NCBI GenBank assembly: GCA_000277445.1
Contig: AJWJ01000355.1
Coordinates: 1-24,482, forward strand
DNA length: 24,482 bases
Reading direction: 5' to 3'
Origin: Polysphondylium violaceum
Taxonomy: Eukaryota; Evosea; Eumycetozoa; Dictyosteliales; Dictyosteliaceae
The position numbers were made by a program, and so were the translations under genes. The notes under the pieces were generated by a model that was not told the DNA's origin, made no database searches, and saw nothing but the letters and a program-made list of their open reading frames with translations. Positions 1-9,300 of the stretch are shown piece after piece (the stretch's first letter is position 1; each line of letters starts with the position of its first letter).

Positions 1-923
1 TATGATAGGAATATTACATTAGATTAGCACGACGCAACACAACTAGAGCGCCCATTAATACTAATATCATGTGATGTAATAAACATATAGAGATGGTACA
101 CATTTTAATTATATATTAAACTATCTCAGAGATGAAGGTGACATAAAAATACCAGAGGATATCAGACACTGCGTTAGAAAGGAAATGGAGTTTTATAGAA
201 TCAATGATCATTTCAAATTAGATGATACTGTTACTATTCTAGATCAATTAAATTCATTAAAAGAGAAATTAGATGAGGAAAGGGAACAGAGCAACAAAAC
301 AAAGAAAGAGATTAAATTACTCATCCTATCAGATTCATCATCCATCTTAAATTGTCGTACATTTAAAATCATCAGTGATTGGATAGATATAACTAAAACA
401 TTAACTTTTGAATTACTTTATGTAAGTTATTGAAAATAAAACAATGGGATCTTCAATATATCTACATATTAATATTATCTCTTTTATCCAAATACTATAG
501 GCATCAGAAGGTAATAAATTTAGAGCACCAGCATTTCATTCGGCGTGTGATGGTAAAGGACCAACGGTTACAGTGATTGAAACAACAGATGGTTATGTGT
601 TTGGTGGATATAATAGTCAATCTTGGAAAAATACTGGTGGATTTAGAGTTTATGGTGATGATAAATGTTTTATATTTACATTGGTAAATAAACACGGAAT
701 TCCACCAACTAAATATCTTCCAATCAAAAATATTAAAGAATATGTTGCGAGCAATACAAACGGACCTATTTTTGGTAATTTCGATATAGCAGTTAAAGAA
801 GCACAAGGTTCATATCAACTCTTTCCCTTATCATACAAAGACACAACAGGTAAAGGAGATAAAACACTTACTCCTTCAAGAGATTTTTCAATTAAAAATA
901 TTGAAATTTACAAATGTAGTTGA
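1..923 (+). CDS. BTB(T1)/TLDc-domain protein, 5' end outside the window
   Basis: Two coding exons are visible, 91-421 and 501-923, joined by a 79-base GT..AG intron (422-500). The open frame starts behind an AG at 89-90, where an intron seems to end. Base 91 completes a split codon, probably Arg, giving R-DGTHFNYILNYLRDEGD, the second half of a KCTD/T1-type BTB domain. A charged coiled-coil stretch follows (LNSLKEKLDEEREQSNKTKK). Across the splice the frame reads LLY|ASEGNKF, then FHSACDGKGPTVTVIETTDG and VFGGYNSQSW, which are core TLDc motifs. It ends at TGA 921-923. BTB domains mediate oligomerisation and often cullin-3 binding; TLDc domains are tied to oxidation resistance and V-ATPase regulation in other eukaryotes. 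The exact role here is not known. The first half of the BTB domain must lie left of base 1, or in an exon I could not identify within 1-90. Confidence 0.82.
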
Positions 924-979
924 AATAGTCAATTCTGTAACGCAGTAATCGGTATGACTATTATCTTGATAAATATATA

Positions 980-1200
980 TATTATTTGTTGACGGGGTTT
1001 ATTACTATATAGTGTAAGTTATTTAATCATAATTATAATTTACATATAATTAATAACTCTTTTATCCAAATACTGTAGGCCTCAGAAACTAATAAATTTA
1101 AAGAACCACGTTGAAGGATCAATGATTACAGTTATTAAAAAAACAGATGGTTGTGTATTAATCGATGCATTCATTTTGTTGTTTGAGATTCCATATATGG
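980..1200 (+). pseudogene. Decayed tandem copy of the TLDc exon and its intron
   Basis: This is a second, ruined copy of the junction found in the gene just upstream. The intron at about 1013-1078 opens with the same gtaagttatt and closes with nearly the same run, ctcttttatccaaatactgtag, as the intact copy. The exon after it reads ASETNKFKEPR and then meets TGA, against ASEGNKFRAPAF in the intact gene. After a deletion of roughly 20-30 bases, similarity returns in another frame as GSMITVIKKTDGCVL, matching GPTVTVIETTDGYVF. Beyond about 1180 the similarity fades. The upstream exon is barely recognisable before the donor. This is a host gene relic from a local tandem duplication. Confidence 0.75.
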
Positions 1201-1384
1201 GTTCAATATAATCATGATGTACGATACATTGAGACACTAGGAACATATTACAAGATATTTCACATACTATTTGGTTGTAGACCACAACGCAGAACTTACA
1301 ATAAAGGTATTTTCTTAAATCTTTAGGTTGGTACTAATTCAAATAAAATAAAAAACTAGAGGATGATAATTTATCATTAAGTTT

Positions 1385-1650
1385 TTATTCAATCTCTTTT
1401 TGGATATTTGAAAAAATATTTCGATCATTGATGTTGTCATTAATTTTGATTTCTATCTGGAGATAACTTAAACTTTCAATGAATTGATCAATCTAAAACA
1501 TTCTCTCGAAAATTATCCTTTATTGCTAAAAACACCTTTTTCCAAATATAACAATCATTTTCTCAATCACACGAACACAAATATATTGATTTCATTTTAG
1601 TTGTATTGGTGATATCCAACACCATAGATCAATTATCACACACAGTCTGC
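1385..1650 (-). pseudogene. Broken coding relic of unknown family
   Basis: On the minus strand, short stretches of protein-like sequence lie end to end but in different frames. In order they are a piece reading CVRVIEKMIVIFGK, a piece VFLAIKDNFRENVLD (1491-1535), and a piece IDQFIESLSYLQIEIKINDN running on to IQKEIE and a TAA at 1385-1387. An in-frame TGA precedes the first piece. The amphipathic, Ile/Lys/Asn-rich style resembles the large dictyostelid families of F-box or helical-repeat proteins, but I recognise no domain. It could also be an unusual spliced 3' end: the ttttag just before the last piece resembles a splice acceptor. Weakly supported. Confidence 0.3.
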
Positions 1651-2065
1651 ATAAATCAAACAAAAAGATCGTTAAAATGAAAAAATACCCAAATGTATGA
1701 GATTTAGTTTTTTTTTTTTGGGGTGTATAAATGTGTGTTGCCATTTCTAACTAACAGGGTTTTTCACTTATTTTTTGAAATTTAAAATAGGTGAGTGGTG
1801 AAGGGGTAAAATGTATTAAGCATATATAGAGCGAAAGCGGTGAATGTGAGATAAGGGGGGTATAAACATGAAATTGGAAATACCACCACCCACCAAATGT
1901 GACTTTAAAATGACAAAAGTTCACACTGATATATTTTAGAAAAACAAAAAACAAAAAACTATAAATACTCGATAGAGATGAGCAAGAAATCATAACTAAA
2001 TTATTATTGTACATTCACATCACAATTAATAATATTACTCGTAATATCATAGAAATATTAGCAAT
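1651..2065 (+). promoter_or_regulatory. Upstream region of the CBM49 gene with TATA box and C/A-rich element
   Basis: No convincing gene lies here. A TATAAATA sits at 1960-1967, about 100 bases before the ATG at 2066, inside an A-rich stretch, which is usual for dictyostelid promoters. Further up, 1883-1894 reads CCACCACCCACC and 1855-1860 is a run of G. C/A- or G/T-rich boxes of this type are known as binding sites for developmental regulators (for example GBF) in D. discoideum. Regulation in development is therefore plausible, but it is inferred. Confidence 0.4.
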
Positions 2066-3014
2066 ATGTTTGCCAAATTAGCATTATTTATTTGTCTCTT
2101 GTGCTGTGTGGTGGGGCTACAGGGATGTGATGTGTTTGCCTCGTTGGATCCTCTGTTCGTAGAAGCTGGCCAATACAAGTGTCTCACTGTGTCTGGTGTC
2201 TCTGTAGACTCAAGCACATTTGAACAAAAGGCCTATAAAGGTTTCATCCATTTCTCTCGTTATCCAGAATCTATGCTCAGACACACTTCTCCAAATCTTA
2301 TTAATATCGTTTCGAGCAACTCGGTCAAATGCCAAAACGGTCTCTTTCAACCATTTTTAAACTCCAACACCAAAACCAATGAATTTACTATCTTTAAATC
2401 CAATTCCACATTAAGACTAGACGGTGTTGATTCAGTCCTATCTTGCATAAATCCAACTACATTTTTGGCTTCTTATGGTTCCAATACTTTATTGTTTAAT
2501 GTAATTATTTGACAAACTCTATTAGATAATTAGACTCTATTGATACCAACTAATACCACTTCTATGATTATAGATTAAAGTAAACCCAATTGAAGTAGGA
2601 TGCCCTGTTATTCAATTTGGTGATCAATGTACCAATGATACAACACCCACTTCATCACCAACCATTGCACCAGTGACCACTTCTCCAGCCACTACTGAGA
2701 CACCAACTCAAAGCAGTAATAATAATCTGACTATTGAAATCAAACAAACCTATTCATGGGAGCAATCAGGTAAAACCTACTATAACTATGACGTTTTAGT
2801 TGGTAATCCCAATACATTCAATGTCGCAGATTTTGTGATTCAACCTTCTAGCAACTTTAGTCCTGAAAATATCTGGAATTGTAAAAAGAATGATGACGGT
2901 ACACTCTCTATTGCCCCAGGTCAATCTATAGGATCCAATCAAAAGTTTACATTTGGTTTCACTATTAAATATACTGATTTCTCTTTCAGTGTTTTATCCT
3001 ATACCAAACAATAA
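2066..3014 (+). CDS. Secreted protein with C-terminal CBM49-like cellulose-binding domain
   Basis: Exons 2066-2500 and 2574-3014 flank a 73-base intron (gtaatt..ttatag); the spliced protein is 291 residues. Residues 1-20 are a clear signal peptide (MFAKLALFICLLCCVVGLQG). Next comes a Cys-containing domain of about 140 residues that I do not recognise, then a Thr/Pro/Ser linker (about 165-195) of the kind that is heavily O-glycosylated. From about residue 197 to the end it reads as a CBM49-like domain: LTIEIKQTYSWEQSGKTYYN, then YDVLVGNPN, ENIW, and a Gly/Ser-rich turn before the last strands, with the Trp/Tyr residues expected for cellulose contact. CBM49 domains are common in dictyostelid extracellular matrix, stalk and spore-coat proteins and in cellulases. 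No catalytic domain is evident, so a structural or matrix role is likely. The single in-frame ATG with the signal peptide fixes the start. Confidence 0.8.
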
Positions 3015-3264
3015 ATGAATATCTATTTAACTAGTGTTAAAACTATTGAAAACTTTGTCTTTTTTGTCTATGTTTTCTCGAACATTCTTTTCTTTTTTTG
3101 GTATAAAATCACCTATGTTGTCATTTTATCCAAATGAAAATAAAATTTAAAAATTTTACAAAAAAAAGTCTTTTTCAGTCAAATTGAACAAAAATGAAAA
3201 AAAAAACAAAAAAAATATAAAAAAGATCCTTTCTTCTCTATATACACAGACAACAACAAAGAAT
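3015..3264. other. Intergenic spacer, A/T-homopolymer rich
   Basis: This spacer lies between the CBM49 gene and the thioesterase. AATAAA occurs near 3140 and suits the 3' end of the left gene. Bases 3160-3225 are nearly pure A on the + strand, a typical dictyostelid promoter for the right-hand gene. No ATG-initiated reading frame of note. Confidence 0.5.
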
Positions 3265-3987
3265 ATGATTAGAAATTTAACAAACAATATCTTGAGATCA
3301 GTTTGCAAAAATAGTAATACTACTACCAAGTTGTACCAAAACAGTGGTAGTCGTGCTTTATTTAGCACTACTCCATTCTCATCAACATCCAAGAGATTAT
3401 ATACAACAAACAGTAATAATAGTCTTGGGGATATATTAGAATCACCATTGGTCTATGATATGAAAAGTTTTATGAAATATAGAAGTGAAAAAGGATTGGT
3501 TTTGACAAATGATCAATGGTTAGAGATTTTAAAAAAGAGAGCTGGTGCTGGCTTACCAAACTATGTAAATTTTGAAGTATGTAATCAATCAATACTCTAT
3601 CCTTTGAGGATGATAGAGACAATGGAGACTAATGACATTATATAGGTTTTAAATGTAACAGATAAAGGAGTATTGGCTCAAATGAAGGTACACAAACATC
3701 ATATGGCAGTAAATGGATATATTCATGCAGCATCAATTATCGCACTCGCTGATACAAGTACAGGTTTTGGTGCATTTACTAAACTACCCTTGGGAGCACT
3801 CGGATTCACTACTATAGAGTTGAAATCAAACTTTATAGGTACAGCTGTTGAGGGTGCATTGTTGGAATGTAATGCTGAATTGGTGCATGCTGGAAAGAGT
3901 ACTCAAGTATGGGATGCTACTGTAACTTGTAATAATAAAACACTAGCATTATTTAGATGCACTCAAATGATCTTATATCCAAAATAA
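3265..3987 (+). CDS. PaaI-type hotdog thioesterase, probably mitochondrial
   Basis: Exons 3265-3576 and 3646-3987 are separated by a 69-base intron (gtatgt..tatatag); the product is 217 residues. The first in-frame ATG at 3265 gives MIRNLTNNILRSVCKNSNTT, which is basic, hydroxylated and free of acidic residues, followed by more Ser/Thr/Arg-rich sequence to about residue 50. That is a good mitochondrial presequence. The hotdog fold follows, with the PaaI signature at 127-140: NGYIHAASIIALAD, including Asn127, Gly128, His131 and Asp140. The usual HGG is here HAA. The later part (GFTTIELKSNFIGTA, then ECNAELVHAGKSTQVWDATV) matches the two central strands of the family. Members hydrolyse acyl-CoA or aromatic acyl-CoA thioesters. 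The true substrate cannot be read from sequence. Confidence 0.82.
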
Positions 3988-4115
3988 AATATCAATCATA
4001 AATACAAATCTAAATATCTAGATATCATAAATTTTGTTTTTTTTTTTTGTTTTTTTTTATTTTGAATTTATAAATCATTTTGATCATCTAATCCAACTAC
4101 AACTTTATCATTATT

Positions 4116-6303
4116 ATGGATCAATTATTTAAAATAATAATAGGTGATGCATATTTAAGAAAAACTATATTTAAAATAGTTAGAGAAATAAATAAAGAAA
4201 ATAGAAAGAATTCATATCGGTATAAAGATATCTACAAATTCCATTGGATAATACAGAATAAACATTTTCAATTGTTAAAAGAAAAGATAAAGAGAAATGA
4301 GTTCTTGTATATAGATCATACAACATCTATTCTCATTACAAAGATCAAGGATTTAGATTTATTTAAACTTTGTTTTACAAAATACAAGCAATACTATTCC
4401 CCTCAATATCCACCTCTTCTTAGATACGCTCTAGAATATAATAACCCTATAGTTTCACAATATTTAATTCAACTTGGTTATTTTATAAATAACCCTTTAC
4501 TTAAAACTGGAGTTAATAATATAGAGTCTGAATATATAGAATATTGTTGTGAATATAATTTATTTGATTTATTAAAAGTATGTATCTATCTACAGTTTAT
4601 CTTTGAATAATATAACTAACTATATATAGATATTTGGTGAATTAAATTTAAAAAATGATAAACAATTATATTATTTGAATCAAGCGGCGATAAGGAAATC
4701 ATTTGTAAATGGAAATATAGAAGTTATAGACTATTTATTCAATAACTTTTTATTTAAAGACAGATTTTATCCAAATGCTTCAGGAGTTGTTTTAGAGTAT
4801 CTCAGTGACTTTGATATATTGTCATTTAGCTATGTAAACAATCATACTCTATTTTTGTATATCTATGAATTGGTATTTAGTTTCAAAAGGATTAATCATC
4901 AAAATATCTTACAGATTGTTGATCAATTAATACCAGCTAAAGATCGACAAGATAAACTAAAAACTTTCCAATATCTATATAATAACCATAGTTTTTCAAA
5001 AATAGAGATACTAAAATTTTTTGATCAATCTTTTAAATGTGGATCTTTGGAAATTTATCAATTTTTACAAACTAATCAAAAAGAATTGTATATTGAATTT
5101 AACAAAAGATCGTTTGATATTTGTACAATTAAAGGATCTTTTCAAAGTAAAGATAAATTAAAAGAACTTATTAAAAATGGACACTCTCTCTCCTTGAAAT
5201 GTCTCTTTAAATCAATGAAACAGAAATATCCTTTCGAAATATTTGCTTTCATATTTAAAAAAATAGAAAATAGTTCAATTATAACTAGTTTGTCAAAACT
5301 AATAACAAAATCTTTTTACAACGAAAGAAATGATATTTTACTTTTCCTCTATGGACAAGGGTTTCAAATTAAAGATAATGATCTAAATCAAGGGGTTCCT
5401 TTTTATCTTTTAGGCTCAAGTGATCAAAAATTACCAATTCTAAAGACTATGATAGAGGTTTTCAAATGTAATATTTTATTTTTTGAAACAACTTTAAAAA
5501 GTGCAGCAAACTCTGGCTCAATTAAGCTATTGACATATTTATATCCAATCATTTCAAAAAATGTTTTAAATCATGGTGGTAAGTTCAAATTTAGAGATGT
5601 AAACATTTCTCCAAATTTTCATAGAGAGGTGGTAACTTTTTTAATTGATAATCAATATCCCTTTGATAAAGAAGATTTGGAAAGATCAGTAAATTATATT
5701 GAATCTTTTCAATTACTTTTTCAACATTTAATTTCAACTGAAAATCTAAATCCAACAAAATTATTAATGAATCCAAAAATATTTGATCTTAGCCATCCTA
5801 AATTTATAAAATGGTTAAAGAAACAAGAATTTTTGGATTTATCTCAATTATCACAAATTATAAACTTCAGTCTTGTCTTAGAAAAATCAATTACTAATCT
5901 ATCATCTGTTAAATATCTCTTATCAAATTTCAAATTCTCTCAATTATCAAGCCAAGTTGGTAGATGTCAAAATATTCATACAATTAAATATTTGATTGAA
6001 AATCAAGATAAATTCTTAAAACCAATATCATGGGACTCTATATTTCATCATTCACTATATGATGGTTGTTTAGATATACTTGATTTTATTTATAAAAATG
6101 CAAAGTGCTCTATAAATCCAGAGGATATAAAGTGGGCTATTCAAAGAAAAGCAAACCAAACCGTTGATTTTATAATTTCACATTCCTCCGAAATTGTAAA
6201 AAAAATTAATATATCCAATGAATATGTTGACCCCAACTTTTTTAATTTATTTTTAAAAGAAAAACATGGTTTCTCAACCCACATCTTGTTAAATAAAAAA
6301 TAA
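4116..6303 (+). CDS. Ankyrin-like helical-repeat protein
   Basis: Exons 4116-4577 and 4630-6303 are joined across a 52-base intron (gtatgt..atatag), giving 711 residues. The N-terminus (MDQLFKIIIGDAYLRKTIFK, then SYRYKDIYKFHWIIQNKHFQ) is a pattern I associate with expanded dictyostelid families annotated as ankyrin-repeat proteins. The rest consists of repeated helix pairs of about 30-35 residues, such as ALEYNNPIVSQYLIQLGY, SFVNGNIEVIDYLFNNF, SFKCGSLEIYQFLQTNQ and SAANSGSIKLLTYLYPI. These have the layout of degenerate ankyrin repeats (small residue-GxxxIxxYL). There is no catalytic motif, signal peptide or membrane segment. A protein-binding scaffold role is inferred only. It is convergent with the next gene, with 36 bases between the stop codons. 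Confidence 0.72.
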
Positions 6304-6314
6304 TAAACTTTATT
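6302..6314. terminator. Overlapping poly(A) signals on both strands
   Basis: AATAAA at 6302-6307 (+) and its complement TTTATT at 6309-6314 (AATAAA on the minus strand) face each other across one base. They sit in the 36-base gap between two convergent genes. The minus-strand signal lies about 25 bases after that gene's stop codon. The plus-strand signal starts inside the TAA stop of the ankyrin-like gene. The two mRNAs very probably overlap at their 3' ends. Confidence 0.5.
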
Positions 6315-6339
6315 ATTATTGACAATTGTTTCAATAATT

Positions 6340-9300
6340 TTAACATTCAATACAACATACACGACAAAAAGAGGAATAACAACCACACATTCCCCCGAGT
6401 ATTAATAATTTTGTTTCACCACGTTTCTTTTTATAAGCAACAAATGGATTGAATTCAAAGACAAATTCAGTGTTTCCAGATTTAACACGAATCCAACGAT
6501 AAAACCATCTAAATTCTGATACATCACCTCTAGATCTAAAGTAAACAGCGCCACCCAATAACCAAAACTTGTCAAGCTCTTTTTGAGTTTGACTAGAGTA
6601 CTTGAATATTGGCATCAAGTGAAGAGTCTTGTATGCTCCATCATCATAGTATAAAAAGAGGGAAAGTGGATACCAAAGAGAGTAGACTTTTTTAACAATA
6701 CCTTGATTGACGTAGGGATTGTTATAGAGACTAGATTTAGCGGCACCAATCCAAAATATACCAACTTGAGTGTATGATTCAATTTTAGAGACCCACAACA
6801 AGAGAACAATGTGGAAATGAGCAACAGTATGTCTACTCCAATAGCCAATAAAGGATACTTTAGGATGACCAAGATATAGAATGGCCAATTCATTATGACA
6901 TCTGGCAATATCATCATGAGTAGAATTGTTGAAATAGAATATAAGAGCAATTCTAAATTTGGTCTTGGTAGTTGAACCTTTGTAGCAGATAAACGAGACT
7001 TTAGGATGAACGAGATAAATGAGTGAATAGAGACGAGTGTTGTCTTCATTGCAGGAAAAGAAGAAAAATAGGATATAGAATCTTGTAAAATCGGGATTTC
7101 TCCAGTAATCGATAAAACCAAACTTTCTTACAATGTAGAGAATAGAGAGATGGAAAGCTTCTGTGGCATAAGTGTATTTGGACCAAAACACTGGGAAGAA
7201 ACAGATGACTCTATTGTGATGAGTCTTGTGGAATCTGTAAAGAGCAACAACTGGATGACCGAGCCAAACAATAGACAAGAGGTTAATATAAGTACCGTGG
7301 CCATGATCACAATCTGATGAAATTCTATAATAAATGGGGAACACTCTATGTCTAACAATTTCTCCTTCTCTGGTATAGTTAAACAATGAGAAATGTGGAA
7401 CAGCAAACCAGAATAATGAAAATATGGTACTGTAATCTCGTTTACATTTTCTATAGTAAAACAATGGTAAAAAGTATAAGGCAAACTTTTGTTGGGTTCT
7501 TCTATAATTGATGAGACCAAAGTTGGGAACGATATAGAGAATAGACACTGCTCTTGATTGAATACTAGCTTTACCTGGAATAGAATCGTCATTGTGAACT
7601 CTATCTGGGGTACTTCTAACCCAAAACAATGGGAAGAATCTTGTGATAATAGTAAATGGTGTAGATTCGCGCAAAAACAAACTAGCAATTGGATGGAAAA
7701 GCCAAATAACTGCAGTTCTAGATAAACTACTGGTTCTCTTGTAAAAGAATAACAAGAATACATAAAACAATGAATCCTTTCCATGTTTTTCAACATAGAT
7801 AAACGAAATAAATGATTTGAATAACCAAAGCAATGAAAAATGTGAATAGTCTGTATAGGAATTGAATTTCTTGTGGAACAACAAAAGGAAATAGGTTTTG
7901 GTGCCCAATTGAGAGATCTCCGGTGAGGCATCTGGATTGTCACCCGATGGTGGCGGAGCAAATTTAGTAACCTTTCTATAAAATAGACCAGCTTTAATTA
8001 AAAGAATCCAAAAGAATGATAATCGAGTTTTGGCTTTGGTTGCACTCATTAAACGATCATAGGCTACCAAAAAGAGTACTCTGAGATGATATTTGTTTTC
8101 CAAGTTATTGTGCCATTGAACCCAAAGAGGGAATACACCAGATATTTTCCATTTCTCTGATCTGTGTTTAAAGTAAAACAAAATATTCATTGTCATATAG
8201 TCGCTGAAATCTTTCCAAGTGTGTCTGTAGAGGATTAAAAGAATCCAACGTAAATGGTCATTGCCCTTGATCTTGTGAGCAAAGAATGGATAGAAATAAG
8301 TTTGTTCAACTTGACTTTGTTCACGATGATAGTGAATATAGTATGGTGGCAATAGAGCGGGGGTAGCAAATGTGAATTCATACTCTGCTGAATCTCTGTA
8401 AAAATAGAAAGGAAGGCAAAGAGTATTTTTTTGTGGACGAGAATCTTTGTCTGTGACAAATTTCCAAAAGAAAGGCATAATGAGAAGAAACTCATTGACT
8501 GGATTAAATGATCTCCAATAGAATGGAAGAATTCTAGCAGAGTAACTTCCATCAATACCTGATCTATCGTAATGGAAAAATGGAAAGAATAAATCAATAC
8601 TAACAAACTCTTTTTCAGGCTTTCTCTTGAAACTAAAGATTGGGAAGAGGAAATATCTATTGGTCTCTTTACCTTTGGAGGATTTGCCATAGATTGGGAA
8701 AAAGTATGTAAACAACTCCCCTTTGGAAGCATCTTGACCTCGGAAAAAGAATGGGAACAATGTGACAAATTTGAAAATTGATTTTCGGTAATAAACAAAT
8801 ATTGGGAAAACCAACACCATAATGTGAGTCTCTGATTTATGTACATCGACAAACAGTGGCAGTATCAATTTAAATGAATTACCTTCCCTTCGCCAAAAGA
8901 TATAGATTGGTGAGAGGATCAAAGTTCTTGTGAGTGTTTGTTTTTGATAGAAAACTGGACAAATTCTTGTGGTGACAGAATCTTTTCTTTGATAGTAAAT
9001 CAATGATAAAAAGTAGGAAGATTGAATATCTTTACACCATCTCATAATAAAGAATGGTAAAAAGAAAATGTATCTGTTGCTATTGAATTCATCTTTTTTG
9101 ATGTACCAAAAGATTGGTAATAAACTGTAGAGTTTGAATCCATACTCAAAATCTTTGTCCAATTCACTTGGTTTTGGTTCATTATCAGAGGAAGGTTTTC
9201 TTCTATCGATATCATCAGAATCATCATCGATACCTATATCATTGCCTGGTGCTTTCATTGGAGGTGGGGGTGGTGGGATTGGAACACCAGATTCATCATA

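Noticed and set aside
1751-2014. 87-codon minus-strand open frame in front of the CBM49 gene
   Set aside because: It overlaps the promoter and TATA box of the plus-strand gene and has an aromatic/Ser-rich composition, as expected from reading AT-rich DNA. No domain is visible.
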